The notes under the pieces are model-generated. The model searched no databases, was not told the origin of the DNA, and was given only the letters and a program-made list of their open reading frames with translations. The translations under genes were made by a program, and so were the position numbers. Below are positions 19,392 to 30,591 of a stretch of DNA of 64,000 nucleotides, one piece after another (the stretch's first letter is position 1; each line of letters starts with the position of its first letter). Origin of the DNA: Serratia symbiotica (Periphyllus acericola) (GTDB taxonomy: Bacteria > Pseudomonadota > Gammaproteobacteria > Enterobacterales > Enterobacteriaceae); contig NZ_OZ026452.1 of NCBI RefSeq assembly GCF_964019515.1, positions 1,302,001 through 1,366,000 on the forward strand. The letters run 5' to 3'.

Positions 19392-20442
19392 GTTGTTGAT
19401 ACCAAAGCCGCCTGGCTAGCGGATTATCTGTTCGAGCAAGGTATGCCAATGAGCAGGCGAGAAACGGTAGGGGACAGCCTCTTTTCTTTGATCGAGACAC
19501 TGCAAGAACGTAGCCACATTGCCGACGTGTTGATCGTTAACGGCAGTTTAGGGCCAACCAGAGATGATCTCAGCGCATTGGCCGCCGCTAATGCCTGCGG
19601 CGTAGGGTTGGTTGAACATGCCGCATGGCTGGCACGTATTGAGGCCTATTTCGCCAAGCGCGGTCGGCCGATGGCTGCCTCCAACCGCAAACAGGCGCAG
19701 ATACCGGCTCACGCCGAGATGCTGGATAATCCGGTCGGCACTGCGTGCGGTTTCAGTTTGCAGTTGAATCACTACCTGATGTTCTTCACCCCCGGCGTTC
19801 CTTCGAAATTAAAAGTGATGATCGAGCAGCAGATTGTGCCGCGCCTGCGCCAGCGCTTTGCCCTGCTGGAACCTCGGCTGTGCCTGCGTTTGACTACCTT
19901 CGGCACCTCTGAAAGCGATCTGGCGGAGGAACTCGCTGACATGGTGCTACCCCCATGACGTGGTGTTGGGTTATCGCTCTTCCAGCCCGATTATCGAATT
20001 GAAGCTCACTGGCCCGCTAAGCCGAAGCGCTGAAATGATGCTAGCCTGGTAGCAGGTGCGGGAGGTGGCGGGAGACAACTGCATCTTTGAAGGCACGACC
20101 GGATTGCCAGCAGTGTTGACACAGCGGTTACATCAGCAGGGGTTGACGTTGGCTCTGAGCGAGCAGTTCAGTGGTGGGTTGCTCAATCTGCAACTACACC
20201 GTGCAGGCGCGCCGCTGGTGTTGGCAGTCAGCGCCATGAGCGACGATCAGGTTAGCGTTGTACTGCACACACCGCGCGGCGGCATGGGACAAACCGTACG
20301 TTACCGCGCCTCTCACCACAGCATGTAACTGCGACAAGCATCGGTGGCAATGCTGGCGTTGGACATGCTGCGGCGCTGGTTGTACGGTGGCCAAGTGTGT
20401 GGTAAAAACGGTGGGTTGGAGATTATTGAGATCGTCGAGTAA
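19392..20442 (+). pseudogene. yfaY: YfaY/CinA-like protein, main piece without N-terminus
   Basis: The frame begins VVDTKAAWLADYLFEQG directly after an insertion sequence fragment and continues through IVNGSLGPTRDDLSALAAA, MAASNRKQAQIP, NPVGTACGF and FFTPGVPS, typical of the CinA/MoaB-like domain. After about 190 residues a frameshift occurs near 19955, a TAG near 20049, then a deletion of about 45 residues, and the tail reads LDMLRRWLYGGQ to IIEIVE. The N-terminal 16 residues lie at 16328-16374 in the opposite orientation. CinA-family proteins include nicotinamide mononucleotide deamidases and pyrophosphatases; the exact role of YfaY is not established. Confidence 0.88.
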
Positions 20443-20751
20443 AGAATGCTTGATGGCAGTAATGTATCCTTTATTAATCCTAATATTATAGTGGGAACTC
20501 ATGTTATGGGAATGCTGTTACTCTTTACTGCAGTTGTTTGAGACTGTTCGTCTTGGGCACTGTGTGTGCGAAAAGGCGTATAGATATCGCTATGGTAGCC
20601 CTTCTGCGGTTAAAGCATGTGTTTCACTAGTTACCTGTTGTCTATATTACGATTTTGCTATTTATACCCGGCGCTTTCAAACTGCAACCAACAACGCGGC
20701 AACTCGCAAGTCACAGGGGATATCCAGATGATTGCAGGCTATTGTTATGAA
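20443..20751 (+). other. Noncoding stretch between yfaY and yfaE remnants
   Basis: A 76-codon cysteine-rich open frame (20501-20731) has no known relatives that I recognise and no good start context. I see no RNA gene or terminator here. The inaA/glpQ genes expected downstream of yfaE in E. coli are absent. Confidence 0.45.
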
Positions 20752-21012
20752 TCAGATATCCAGCTCGATGTCCGTTACCGGCATGCAACAGCAGGGCAGG
20801 ATCTCACCGTCATTGATTAACGCCAGCGGTGGTTGGCAATAGGCCACTTCCCCTTTCACCAGCTTCAGGCGGCAGGCACCACAGTAGCCAGAGCGACACT
20901 GGTACTCCACCTCAACCGCGTGCAACTCCAGTACCTCAAGCAGGCAGTGTTCACTTTTCGGGCAGGTAAACTGCATAACGGTGGTACGCAGCTTCACGGT
21001 AGGTATCGCCAT
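20752..21012 (-). CDS. yfaE: YfaE, 2Fe-2S ferredoxin for ribonucleotide reductase cofactor maintenance
   Basis: The 86-residue protein has the plant-type ferredoxin cysteine pattern YQCRSGYCGACR with the fourth ligand in the C-terminal LPCCC. In E. coli YfaE delivers electrons for assembly and repair of the diferric-tyrosyl radical of NrdB. It lies three bases after the nrdB stop in the same direction, as expected for the nrdA-nrdB-yfaE operon. Length and motif order are normal. Confidence 0.93.
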   Translation of the reverse strand: MAIPTVKLRTTVMQFTCPKSEHCLLEVLELHAVEVEYQCRSGYCGACRLKLVKGEVAYCQPPLALINDGEILPCCCMPVTDIELDI

Positions 21013-21015
21013 CGC

Positions 21016-22146
21016 TTATAGCTCGAAATCGCTCAGATCATCGGTATGCACCTCTGCGTCGATCTGGCCAACCAGATAAGAGCTGACTTCTACTTCCTGT
21101 GGTGCTACCTGTACGTTGTCGGACACAAGCCAAGCATTGATCCAGGGGATCGGGTTAGAGCGGGTTTTGAATGGCAGCTCAAGGCCAACTGCCTGCATGC
21201 GGATATTGCTGATGTACTCCACATACTGACACAAAATGTCCTTGTTTAGGCCGATCATGGAGCCGTCTCGGAACAGGTATTCTGCCCACTCTTTTTCCTG
21301 TTGGGCGGCCAGCACGAACAGATCGTAGCCCTGCTGCTGGCATTCTACGGCGATTTCTGCCATCTCTGGATCATCAGCACCGGAACGCATCAGGTTAAGC
21401 ATATGCTGAGTGCCAGTGAGGTGTAGCGCTTCATCACGGGCAATCAATTTGATGATCTTGGCGTTACCTTCCATCAGCTCACGTTCCGCGAAGGCGAACG
21501 AGCAGGCGAAGCTGACGTAGAAGCGGATCGCCTCTAGCGCGTTGACGCTCATCAAGCACAGATAGAGCTGTTTTTTCAGTGCGCGCAGGTTGACGGTGAC
21601 GGTTTTGCCGTTCACCTGGTGGCGGCCTTCTCCCAGCAGATGGTAGCAGCTGGTCATTTCGATCAGATCATCATAGTAGCCAGAAATGTCTTTCGCACGC
21701 TTGAGGATCTCTTGATTGGTTACGATATCGTCGAATACCAGCGCCGGATCGTTGACGATATTACGGATGATATGAGTATAAGAACGTGAGTGAATGGTCT
21801 CAGAGAACGACCAGGTTTCCACCCAGGTTTCCAGCTCCGGGATGGAGATCAGCGGTAGTAGGGCGACATTCGGGCTGCGCCCCTGAATTGAGTCCAACAG
21901 CGTTTGGTACTTCAGGTTGCTGATAAAGATGTGCTTCTCATGCTCCGGCAGCGCCTGATAGTCGATGCGGTCACGGGAGACATCAACTTCCTCAGGACGC
22001 CAGAAGAAGGACAATTGTTTCTCGATCAGTTTTTCGAATATTTCATGCTTTTGTTGGTCGTAGCGGGCAACATTGACCGACTGGCCGAAAAACATCGGCT
22101 CCAGCAACGGGTTATTTTTATTCTGAGAAAAAGTGGTATATTCCAT
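21016..22146 (-). CDS. nrdB: Class Ia ribonucleotide reductase beta subunit NrdB
   Basis: The 376-residue protein equals the E. coli length. The radical tyrosine is in [11 protein letters not shown], iron ligands are visible in EKHIF and [13 protein letters not shown], and the C-terminal tail needed to dock on NrdA (SDFEL) is intact. It generates the tyrosyl radical that initiates reduction of ribonucleoside diphosphates to deoxyribonucleotides. It lies 183 bases downstream of nrdA and is followed directly by yfaE. No lesion is visible. Confidence 0.97.
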   Translation of the reverse strand: MEYTTFSQNKNNPLLEPMFFGQSVNVARYDQQKHEIFEKLIEKQLSFFWRPEEVDVSRDRIDYQALPEHEKHIFISNLKYQTLLDSIQGRSPNVALLPLISIPELETWVETWSFSETIHSRSYTHIIRNIVNDPALVFDDIVTNQEILKRAKDISGYYDDLIEMTSCYHLLGEGRHQVNGKTVTVNLRALKKQLYLCLMSVNALEAIRFYVSFACSFAFAERELMEGNAKIIKLIARDEALHLTGTQHMLNLMRSGADDPEMAEIAVECQQQGYDLFVLAAQQEKEWAEYLFRDGSMIGLNKDILCQYVEYISNIRMQAVGLELPFKTRSNPIPWINAWLVSDNVQVAPQEVEVSSYLVGQIDAEVHTDDLSDFEL

Positions 22147-22329
22147 AAGCCTTAGTCCATAGTAACGTGGCTAAATGAGGGGCTGGAAGCGCCCAATCCC
22201 AATTTGCTATCTTGCTTGCCATTTTGCCATTTTGGCACTAGGCAGTGCGTAAAATCCTCTTCTCCGCGCTGCCCTACCTGTGTCGATCACGCTTACCAGG
22301 CGCCGATCGCTGCCCACGGGTGTCAAACA

Positions 22330-24618
22330 TTAGATCTTGCAGGCACCGCTTTCGCAGCCGTCATCATCGGCCTTGGCAGGGTGCAAATCTCCCTGTATGT
22401 CTTCCGCACCGTCGCGGGTGTTCTGGTAGTACAGAGTTTTGACACCGAACTTATAGGCGGTGAGCAGGTCTTTCAATAGTTGTTTCATCGGCACCTTGCC
22501 GCCTGGGAAACGGTTTGGGTCGTAGTTGGTGTTGGCGGAGATCGACTGGTCGATAAACTTTTGCATCAGGCCGACCAGTTGCAGGTAACCTTCATTGTTT
22601 GGCATATCCCACAGCAGTTCGTAGTCATTTTTCAGGCACTCATACTCCGGCACCACCTGGCGTAGGATACCGTCTTTCGACGCTTTGATGCTGATATGGC
22701 CTCGCGGTGGCTCGATGCCGTTGGTGGCATTGGAAATTTGTGAAGAGGTTTCCGATGGCATCAGCGCAGACAGCGTTGAGTTGCGCAGGCCGGTTTCCTG
22801 GATCTCTTGACGCAGGGTTTCCCAGTCGTAGTGCAATGGCTCGTTGCAGATGACATCCAAATCTTTTTTGTAGGTGTCGATCGGCAGGATGCCTTGCGAA
22901 TAGCTGGTTTCGTTGAACCACGGGCAAGCGCCCTGTTCCTGCGCCAAGCGGTTGGAGGCTTTCAGCAGATAATACTGAATGGCTTCAAAGGTCTTATGGG
23001 TTAGGTTGTTAGCACTGCCATCGGAGTAGCGCACGCCGTTCTTTGCCAGATAGTGGGCGAAGTTGATCACGCCAACGCCCAAGGTACGGCGACCCATCGC
23101 CCCCCGATGCGCGGCTTTAATCGGGTAGTCTTGGTAGTCCAGCAGGGCGTCAAGTGAACGCACCACCAAAGTTGCCAGTTCTTCCAGATCGTCGAGGTTG
23201 TCGATAGTGCCTAGATTGAAGGCGGACAGCGTACATAGGGCAATTTCGCCGTTTTCGTCATTGACGTCATCCAGTGGCTTGGTTGGCAGAGCGATTTCCA
23301 GACATAGGTTGGACTGGCGCACCGGCGCGATCTGCGGATCGAACGGACTATGGGTGTTGCAGTGATCGGCGTTCTGAATATAAATTCGGCCAGTGGAAGC
23401 ACGTTCTTGCATCATCAGAGCAAATAGCTCAACCGCTTTTACCCGTTTCTGGCGAATGCTATCGTCTTGCTCATATTGGGTATACAGGCGTTCGAATTCG
23501 TCCTGATCGGCAAAAAACGCCGCATACATTCCTGGCACATCGGACGGGCTGAATAAAGTGATGTCTTGCCCCTTGATCAGGCGCTGGTACATCAGGCGAT
23601 TCAGTTGCACGCCGTAGTCCATGTGACGCACGCGGTTGCCTTCAACGCCACGGTTGTTTTTCAGTACCAGCAGGCTTTCCACTTCCAGATGCCACATCGG
23701 GTAGAACAGCGTTGCGGCACCACCGCGTACCCCGCCTTGCGAGCAAGATTTCACGGAGGTCTGGAAGTGCTTGTAGAACGGGATACAGCCAGTGTGGAAT
23801 GCTTCACCACCACGGATCGGGCTGCCCAGCGCACGGATGCGGCCAGCGTTGACACCGATGCCAGCGCGTTGCGAAACATATTTCACAATGGCGCTGGAGG
23901 TAGCGTTGATCGAATCCAGGCTGTCGCAACACTCGATCAGCACGCATGAGCTGAACTGGCGGGTTGGGGTACGCACGCCCGACATGATCGGTGTAGGCAG
24001 TGAAATCTTAAAGGTAGAAATCGCGTTGTAGAAACGTTTGACGTAGTCCAGACGGGTTTCACGCGGGTAATTAGAGAACAGGCAGGCGGCTACCAGAATA
24101 TACAGGAACTGGGCGCTCTCGTAGATCTCACCGCTGACGCGGTTCTGCACCAGATACTTGCCTTCTAGCTGCTTGACGGCCGCATAGGAGAAGTTCATGT
24201 CACGCCAGTGATCGATAAAAGCGTCCATCTGCTCAAACTCTTCAGCGCTGTAATCTTCCAGTAGAAGCTTATCGTACTTGCCCATATCTACCATGCGCAT
24301 CACATGAACGTGCAGCTTCGGCGGTTCAAACTGCCGGTATGCTTTTTTGCGCAGGTGAAAAATTGCTAGGCGTGCGGCCAGATACTGATAGTCTGGTGCA
24401 TCATGGGAGATCAGATCGGCAGCAGCTTTGATGATGGTTTCGTGAATATCGGCGGTTTTGATGCCGTCATAAAACTGAATATGCGAACGCAGCTCTACTT
24501 GAGAGACCGAGATGTTGTTTAACCCTTCGGCAGCCCAGTCAATGACCCGGTGGATTTTGTCGAGGTTGATGCGCTCTTTGCGGCCATCGCGTTTAGTTAC
24601 GAGCAGACTTTGGTTCAT
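22330..24618 (-). CDS. nrdA: Class Ia ribonucleotide reductase alpha subunit NrdA
   Basis: The 762-residue protein (E. coli 761) starts at ATG 24618 (MNQSLLVTKRDGRKERI). The open frame continues upstream but the family start and the regulatory boxes at 24684 and 24760 favour 24618. It has the ATP cone, the redox cysteines in RQFSSCVL and LCTLSAFNLG, the active-site triad in SNLCLEI, the radical-transfer pair TLYYQNT and the C-terminal CESGAC. It reduces ribonucleoside diphosphates in the cytoplasm with NrdB. Candidate NrdR and DnaA boxes upstream fit the known control of this operon. Confidence 0.97.
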   Translation of the reverse strand: MNQSLLVTKRDGRKERINLDKIHRVIDWAAEGLNNISVSQVELRSHIQFYDGIKTADIHETIIKAAADLISHDAPDYQYLAARLAIFHLRKKAYRQFEPPKLHVHVMRMVDMGKYDKLLLEDYSAEEFEQMDAFIDHWRDMNFSYAAVKQLEGKYLVQNRVSGEIYESAQFLYILVAACLFSNYPRETRLDYVKRFYNAISTFKISLPTPIMSGVRTPTRQFSSCVLIECCDSLDSINATSSAIVKYVSQRAGIGVNAGRIRALGSPIRGGEAFHTGCIPFYKHFQTSVKSCSQGGVRGGAATLFYPMWHLEVESLLVLKNNRGVEGNRVRHMDYGVQLNRLMYQRLIKGQDITLFSPSDVPGMYAAFFADQDEFERLYTQYEQDDSIRQKRVKAVELFALMMQERASTGRIYIQNADHCNTHSPFDPQIAPVRQSNLCLEIALPTKPLDDVNDENGEIALCTLSAFNLGTIDNLDDLEELATLVVRSLDALLDYQDYPIKAAHRGAMGRRTLGVGVINFAHYLAKNGVRYSDGSANNLTHKTFEAIQYYLLKASNRLAQEQGACPWFNETSYSQGILPIDTYKKDLDVICNEPLHYDWETLRQEIQETGLRNSTLSALMPSETSSQISNATNGIEPPRGHISIKASKDGILRQVVPEYECLKNDYELLWDMPNNEGYLQLVGLMQKFIDQSISANTNYDPNRFPGGKVPMKQLLKDLLTAYKFGVKTLYYQNTRDGAEDIQGDLHPAKADDDGCESGACKI

Positions 24619-24683
24619 GTGGTTTGTTACCTGTCTGTAGGGTACCCCTAAGCAGAAGTGTAGTCGCTCTGCTCCGTATGTAA

Positions 24684-24699
24684 ACACTACATATAGGGG
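24684..24699 (-). promoter_or_regulatory. Candidate NrdR box upstream of nrdA
   Basis: ACACTACATATAGGGG matches 13 of 16 positions of the NrdR consensus ACACWATATATWGTGT. It lies 66 bases before the nrdA start. A second box at the usual 31-32 bp spacing was not clearly seen. Confidence 0.45.
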
Positions 24700-24759
24700 G
24701 TGCGTGTCGGTGAAATAACAATATAGTGGGAAAAAAGGGTATTTGCAAGTGAACAAGAC

Positions 24760-24768
24760 TGTGGATAA
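24760..24768 (-). promoter_or_regulatory. Consensus DnaA box upstream of nrdA
   Basis: TTATCCACA on the minus strand is a perfect DnaA box about 140 bases before the nrdA start. DnaA boxes in the nrdA promoter are known in E. coli. Confidence 0.6.
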
Positions 24769-24962
24769 CTTAGGGTTAAGATGTGGCTTTGGGTTTCGAG
24801 CGGGCGCTGTGGCTGGGGCGACAAGTTTGTCAATATCGGGATATTATTTTTCTTTAAAACTCAAACATCTGGTCGTTTGCCGTTTTATTAAACGTTAGAT
24901 AAAATGCCATTTGAGCCAGGATGCGCCAAACCCCATAAAAACAGAGCCGATGCTTGGGATGA

Positions 24963-25691
24963 TTAGCCTTCGTGCTGCATATGAACCATATAATTTACAT
25001 CAATATTGCGGCCAAGTTTGAAATGATCGGTGAGTGGGTTGTAATGCAGACCGATCATGTGTTTTTCGCGCAGTGGCGTGCCGTCAACCCAGCTGATCAG
25101 TTCGGAAGGGCGTATGAACTTCTTATGGTCGTGGGTGCCCTGCGGCACCATTTTCAGGATATATTCCGCACCAATCACCGCCAGCAGCCAGGCTTTGGCA
25201 TTGCGATTGATAGTAGAGAAAAACACATGCCCCCCCGGTTTCACCAGACGAGCGCAGGCATACACCACTGAGGCTGAATCAGATACGTGCTCCAGCATTT
25301 CCATGCAAGTAACCACATCGTACTGCTGTGTATTGGCTTGGGCATGGCTTTCCACCGTTTCCTGCACGTAAGTCACACTCACACCGCTTTCCAATGCGTG
25401 CAGATGGGCGACTTGCAGTGGTTCTGCCCCCATATCCAAGCCTGTCACCTGCGCACCTTCGTGCGCCATGCTTTCCGCCAAAATGCCACCGCCGCAGCCA
25501 ACATCAAGCACCTTTTTGCCAAAAATGCCATCGGCGTACTGCATGATGTAGTTCAGGCGTAATGGGTTGATACGGTGCAGGGGCTTGAATTCACCTGCCA
25601 GATCCCACCAGTGGGCGGCCACGGCCTCGAACTTGGCGATTTCCTGTTGATCGACATTTTGTTGCGCGCGGTGGGATGATTCTGCATTCAT
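24963..25691 (-). CDS. ubiG: Ubiquinone biosynthesis O-methyltransferase UbiG
   Basis: The 242-residue protein starts at ATG 25691 ([21 protein letters not shown]), the usual family start, although the frame is open further upstream. It has the class I AdoMet motif [16 protein letters not shown] and the conserved [12 protein letters not shown] and [10 protein letters not shown]. It carries out both O-methylation steps of ubiquinone synthesis at the cytoplasmic membrane face. It is divergent from gyrA, as in E. coli. No lesion is visible; yfaL, which lies beside it in E. coli, is absent. Confidence 0.96.
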   Translation of the reverse strand: MNAESSHRAQQNVDQQEIAKFEAVAAHWWDLAGEFKPLHRINPLRLNYIMQYADGIFGKKVLDVGCGGGILAESMAHEGAQVTGLDMGAEPLQVAHLHALESGVSVTYVQETVESHAQANTQQYDVVTCMEMLEHVSDSASVVYACARLVKPGGHVFFSTINRNAKAWLLAVIGAEYILKMVPQGTHDHKKFIRPSELISWVDGTPLREKHMIGLHYNPLTDHFKLGRNIDVNYMVHMQHEG

Positions 25692-25897
25692 GGGCGTGTC
25701 TGGCTCCTGGTTTTCATTGCATGTATTATACATGTTCCGGCGCAACTCCGATGCGTTTTTACTGCACTACGGATGCACGACGCGCGCGAAATGGCAGCGT
25801 TATTTTCCCGTAAAGCGTGCTTTATGGTATAATTTTACACCTTTGCCACTATGGTGGCAGTGGGCAGATGAATCATTAGTAGAGGGATAGCAGCTCC

Positions 25898-28525
25898 ATG
25901 AGCGACCTTGCCAGAGAAATCACACCGGTAAACATTGAAGACGAGTTAAAAAACTCGTATCTGGACTACGCGATGTCCGTTATCGTCGGACGTGCCCTGC
26001 CAGATGTCCGTGATGGACTAAAGCCGGTTCACCGCCGCGTGCTGTACGCGATGAAGGTATTGGGTAACGACTGGAATAAACCATACAAAAAATCGGCTCG
26101 TGTCGTTGGGGACGTGATCGGTAAATATCACCCACACGGTGACACCGCTGTTTATGACACCATTGTGCGTATGGCTCAGCCATTTTCGCTGCGCTATATG
26201 CTGGTTGATGGTCAGGGTAACTTTGGTTCTGTTGACGGCGACTCCGCTGCGGCGATGCGTTATACCGAAGTGCGTATGTCCAAGATTGCTCACGAACTGC
26301 TGGCGGATCTGGAAAAAGAAACGGTGGACTTCGTGCCTAACTACGATGGCACCGAGCAGATCCCTGCCGTTATGCCGACAAAGATCCCAAATCTGTTAAT
26401 TAATGGTGCCTCCGGTATTGCCGTGGGTATGGCCACCAATATTCCACCGCATAACCTGTCAGAAGTTATCAATGGCTGCCTGGCCTATATCGATGATGAA
26501 AACATCAGTATCGAAGGCTTGATGGCACACATCCCAGGGCCGGACTTCCCGACTGCGGCGATCATCAACGGTCGCCGTGGCATTGAAGAAGCCTACCGTA
26601 CCGGGCGCGGTAAAATCTACCTGCGCGCGCGCGCAGAGGTGGAAACCGATGCCAAAAACGGGCGCGAAACTATCATCGTTCACGAGATCCCCTATCAGGT
26701 GAACAAGGCGCGTTTGATTGAAAAGATTGCTGAGTTGGTGAAAGAAAAACGCGTAGAAGGTATTAGTGCACTGCGTGACGAATCCGACAAAGACGGTATG
26801 CGCATCGTGATGGAAGTTAAACGCGACTCAGTGGGTGAGGTGGTGCTGAACAACCTGTATGCGCTAACCCAGTTGCAGGTGACTTTTGGTATCAACATGG
26901 TGGCGTTGCATCAGGGGCAGCCAAAATTGCTGAACCTGAAAGACATTCTTCTGTCCTTTGTTCGTCATTGCCGTGAGGTGGTGACACGCCGTACCATTTT
27001 CAAACTGCGTAAAGCCCGCGAACGCGCTCATATCCTGGAAGCGCTGGCTATCGCGCTGGCTAACATCGATCCGATCATTGAGCTGATCCGCCGTGTACCA
27101 ACCCCAGCGGAAGCCAAAATTGGGTTAGTGGCTCAGGCTTGGGAACTGGGCAACGTGCGTGCGATGCTAGAACGTGCCGGTGATGATGCCGCTCGCCCAG
27201 AGTGGTTGGAGCCGGAATTCGGCATCCGTGATGGCAAGTATTATCTGACTGAGCAACAGGCTCAGGCGATTTTGGATCTGCGGCTGCAAAAATTGACCGG
27301 CTTAGAGCATGAGAAACTGCTGGATGAATATAAAGAGTTGCTGAACGTTATCGCTGGGCTGATTTTTATTCTGGAAAACCCGGATCGTCTGATGGAAGTG
27401 ATCCGCGAAGAGTTGGTGGCGGTCAAAGAGCCGTACAGCGATAGTCGTCGCACCGAAATCACCGCCAATACGTTAGACATCAACATTGAAGACCTGATCA
27501 ATAAGGAAGATGTCGTGGTGACACTGTCGCATCAGGGCTATGTGAAGTATCAGCCGCTGTCTGACTATGAAGCCCAACGCCGTGGCGGCAAAGGGCGCTC
27601 TGCCGCCCGCATTAAGGAAGAAGATTTTCTTGATCGTCTGTTGGTGGCCAACACCCATGATACCATCCTGTGCTTCTCCAGCCGTGGCCGTCTGTACTGG
27701 ATGAAGGTATACCAACTACCTGAAGCCAGTCGTGCTGCACGCGGTCGTCCAATCGTCAACCTGCTGCCGCTGGAAGCCAATGAGCGTATTACCGCTATCT
27801 TGCCGGTGCGTGAGTATGAAGAAGGACGCCATGTATTTATGGCGATGTCCAGCGGCACTGTGAAGAAAACTGCATTGACCGAGTTCAGCCGTCCGCGCAG
27901 CGCCGGTATTATTGCCGTTAATCTCAATGAGGGCGACGAACTGATTGGTGTCGATCTGACTGACGGTAGCAACGAAGTGATGCTGTTTTCCGCCAGTGGT
28001 AAAGTGGTGCGTTTCCCTGAAACGCAGGTTCGTTCTATGGGGCGTACCGCCACTGGTGTGCGCGGTATCAACCTGTGGGTAGGCGACAGCGTTATCTCGC
28101 TGATCGTGCCGCGTGGTGCAGGCGCTATCTTGACTGTGACCCAAAACGGCTTTGGCAAACGCACAGCAATTACCGAATACCCGACTAAGTCGCGCGCCAC
28201 TCATGGGGTTATCTCAATCAAAGTGAGCAAGCGCAATGGTCAGGTAGTCGGTGCCGTACAAGTAGAAACCACTGACCAGATCATGATGATCACTGATGCC
28301 GGTACCTTGGTGCGTACCAGGGTGTCGGAGGTCAGCGTGGTGGGGCGTAATACCCAAGGTGTCACGCTGATCCGCACGGCGGAAGACGAGAATGTTGTCG
28401 GCCTACAGCGCGTGGCTGAACCCGTGGAAGACGAAGAGCTTGACAGCTTGGAGCTGGGTGCGGAAGAGACGAAAGAAGAGGCGACACCGCTGGATGATGG
28501 CGATGACACCGATACCACCGACTAA
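25898..28525 (+). CDS. gyrA: DNA gyrase subunit A
   Basis: The 875-residue protein has the E. coli length. It carries the winged-helix breakage-reunion domain with catalytic Tyr in AAMRYTEVR (residue 122), the coiled arm, and the C-terminal beta-pinwheel with the GyrA box QRRGGKG. The acidic tail is present. Gyrase introduces negative supercoils with GyrB. Residue 83 is Thr ([10 protein letters not shown]) where E. coli has Ser; this is the main quinolone-contact position, and Thr occurs naturally in some enterobacteria. A strong terminator follows. Confidence 0.97.
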   Translation: MSDLAREITPVNIEDELKNSYLDYAMSVIVGRALPDVRDGLKPVHRRVLYAMKVLGNDWNKPYKKSARVVGDVIGKYHPHGDTAVYDTIVRMAQPFSLRYMLVDGQGNFGSVDGDSAAAMRYTEVRMSKIAHELLADLEKETVDFVPNYDGTEQIPAVMPTKIPNLLINGASGIAVGMATNIPPHNLSEVINGCLAYIDDENISIEGLMAHIPGPDFPTAAIINGRRGIEEAYRTGRGKIYLRARAEVETDAKNGRETIIVHEIPYQVNKARLIEKIAELVKEKRVEGISALRDESDKDGMRIVMEVKRDSVGEVVLNNLYALTQLQVTFGINMVALHQGQPKLLNLKDILLSFVRHCREVVTRRTIFKLRKARERAHILEALAIALANIDPIIELIRRVPTPAEAKIGLVAQAWELGNVRAMLERAGDDAARPEWLEPEFGIRDGKYYLTEQQAQAILDLRLQKLTGLEHEKLLDEYKELLNVIAGLIFILENPDRLMEVIREELVAVKEPYSDSRRTEITANTLDINIEDLINKEDVVVTLSHQGYVKYQPLSDYEAQRRGGKGRSAARIKEEDFLDRLLVANTHDTILCFSSRGRLYWMKVYQLPEASRAARGRPIVNLLPLEANERITAILPVREYEEGRHVFMAMSSGTVKKTALTEFSRPRSAGIIAVNLNEGDELIGVDLTDGSNEVMLFSASGKVVRFPETQVRSMGRTATGVRGINLWVGDSVISLIVPRGAGAILTVTQNGFGKRTAITEYPTKSRATHGVISIKVSKRNGQVVGAVQVETTDQIMMITDAGTLVRTRVSEVSVVGRNTQGVTLIRTAEDENVVGLQRVAEPVEDEELDSLELGAEETKEEATPLDDGDDTDTTD

Positions 28526-28568
28526 GTGGGATTATGAGTACGTCTAAGTGGTGAAACACCATTGATAC

Positions 28569-28602
28569 AAAAGGGCCTCGCGGTAATGCTAGGCCCTTTT
28601 TT
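28569..28602 (+). terminator. Rho-independent terminator after gyrA
   Basis: AAGGGCCT and AGGCCCTT pair perfectly around a 12-base loop and run into six T, 44 bases after the gyrA stop. Confidence 0.85.
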
Positions 28603-28692
28603 AGTTACATGGTTTAATTGCTAGGCTAATAAATCGCAGACTATAGCTTTGTTGATCGCGTGCACCGACGTTTACTTTTATATGGTATCAGA

Positions 28693-29975
28693 TTGAAATA
28701 TTTAGCTTCTTTCCGAACTAAGCTGCGGATATCACGCTATCCTTTCAAAATGCTGGCGATTATGCTGTGGTCGTTGGGGGCGCTGCTCACTACCTTTTAT
28801 ATTCTGAATATCCTGCATCAAAAATAATCAGATATCCGCATGGAATACAACTCGGAGTTTGAGCAGGCTCAGGGCTATATCCGTCACTCGGCCGATATTA
28901 TCCGCGACATCAAGTACATGACGGAAAATCGCCTCAATGGTTTTGTCAGCAGTCAGGACATATTCACTAGCTTCATTCCCGGCAAAGGGTCAGCCGTCGC
29001 AATTTTTCCCGCTGTCCCCAGGATCCAATTGTACGCTGAATCCCCCCTATCGTAGATCGCTTGAGTCACTGAGCGGGTTAATCCAGTCTTGGAAAGACAA
29101 CTTTGTCGCGGCCTATGATCTTAACCGGGTATTTTTTATTGCTAGGAATGGCCTGTGCATGGTGGAACTGGGCGGCTGTAACGCCGCGGGCAACTATGAT
29201 AATGTGCTGAAATCTCTGAACGAACGTACATTGAGCCACCACGATGCATGAGTCAGAGCAAAGACAATAATCTATACTGTGTAAGCCCCAGCCAACAGCG
29301 GCCAGATATTGGTTATCTGTATATGCTGACGCCAATTTATATTGGCAACAAGCTGGAGGCACAGATGGGTATTGAGCAGACCATAAGGTTGGAGGATTTT
29401 GTCACCACGGGTAACCTGCCAATCAGCGTTACCCTACTGGAAGAGAACAATGAACCGATACTCCGCCTTGCAGACAGCGAGCGATCACATCGCTCAAGAG
29501 CTACCCCGATGTCCCTACCTACTTCGGCTATGCTGATAACTACCGTGACCTGATCCTGATTATGAAGAGTATGCTACCGCCATCCTCACTCAGCATTGTT
29601 TATCCGCTGCCAGTGGATATCGTGGCGGAGCGTTTCAACACATTGATCATCAATGCAGTGCAGCTAAACCTGCTGTCAGATTTGGTACTGTTTTCGCTGG
29701 CCTGGCTATTTGAACTCAAAATGTTCTTGCCAGTGGAAGACAGCGCTTTCCGGCTGGAAGAGCATGAGCAGTTCAACAGCAAAATTGTTACGTCGGCCCC
29801 AGTAGGTATCTGTATCCTACGCATCAGCCATGGCACTAATATTTTGAGCAATGAACTAGCACACAATTATATCAATTATATCAATCTGCTAACGCACGAA
29901 GACCGCGAGCGCATTATGCGCATCATCTGCGCGCAGCAGGTAAACTTTGTCGCAGGTAAACTTTGTCAATATGAT
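28693..29975 (+). pseudogene. rcsC: RcsC hybrid sensor kinase, N-terminal remnant
   Basis: From a TTG at 28693 the sequence reads KYLASFRTKLRISRYPF and the first membrane segment. It then meets TAA at about 28825 and continues in several frames through SLESLSGLIQSWKDNF, AAYDLNRVFFIA, LTPIYIGNKLEAQMGIEQTIR, SSLSIVYPLPVDIV and EEHEQFNSKIVTSAPVGICIL. It is cut at QQVNFV, about residue 420 of some 950. The whole kinase, receiver and phosphotransfer-facing parts are gone, replaced by an 18-bp insertion sequence end and then uvrY. RcsC senses envelope stress and controls capsule and motility genes through RcsD and RcsB. Confidence 0.9.
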
Positions 29976-29993
29976 GGCTTTGTTGAATAAATC
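29976..29993 (+). repeat. Solitary IS903-type terminal repeat at the rcsC-uvrY junction
   Basis: GGCTTTGTTGAATAAATC is an exact copy of the canonical IS903 end with no element attached on either side. rcsC homology stops right before it and the uvrY promoter region follows, so it marks a deletion or rearrangement scar. Confidence 0.8.
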
Positions 29994-30096
29994 GGGAGTA
30001 TGTATTAATCTGCGTTCATTCTTGGCTGAAAAACCAGTAACATCTCTGGCGAAAACAGAGGTTGATTGCGTAACTCTCTTTTTTTGAGATTTTTCC

Positions 30097-30591
30097 TTGA
30101 TCAGCGTTTTTCTTGTTGATGACCACGAACTGGTGCGCGCAGGGATACGACGCATTCTTGAAGATATCAAAGGTATAAAAGTTGCGGGGGAGGCCCAATG
30201 CAGTGAAGACGCCGTAATGATGTTGCCAGGGTAACGCCATGGATATCGTATTGATGGATATAAATATGCCAGGTATTGGTGGGCTAGAAGCCACGGGCAA
30301 ACTTGTGCGTTACACGCCGGGTGCCAAAGTTATTATGCTAACTGTTTACACTGAAAATCCGTTACCTGCTAAAGTGATGCAGGCGGGTGCCTGCCGGTTA
30401 CCTGAGCAAGGGGGCTGCCCCGCAGGATGTGATATAAGATCTCAGAGCAACTGAGCCTCAGCGCTAAGACGGTGAACAGTTATGGCTACCGCATGTTCAG
30501 CTTGCTGAACATTAGCGGTGATGTTGAACTGACTCACTTGGCTATCCGAAACGGGTTGTTCAATGCGGACACGTTATTAAGTAGTGAGTGA
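30097..30591 (+). pseudogene. uvrY: UvrY response regulator, frameshifted and internally deleted
   Basis: TTG at 30097 opens the receiver domain (SVFLVDDHELVRAGIRRILEDIKGIKV). A frameshift occurs near 30215, then MDINMPGIGGLEATGK and TENPLPAKVMQAGA continue, and a second shift lies near 30390. About 60 residues including most of the LuxR-type DNA-binding domain start are deleted; the tail reads LSAKTVNSYGYRMFSLLNISGDVELTHLAIRNGLF. The stop overlaps the uvrC start. With the BarA kinase, UvrY normally activates transcription of csrB, which survives in this window at 49180-49525. Confidence 0.92.
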
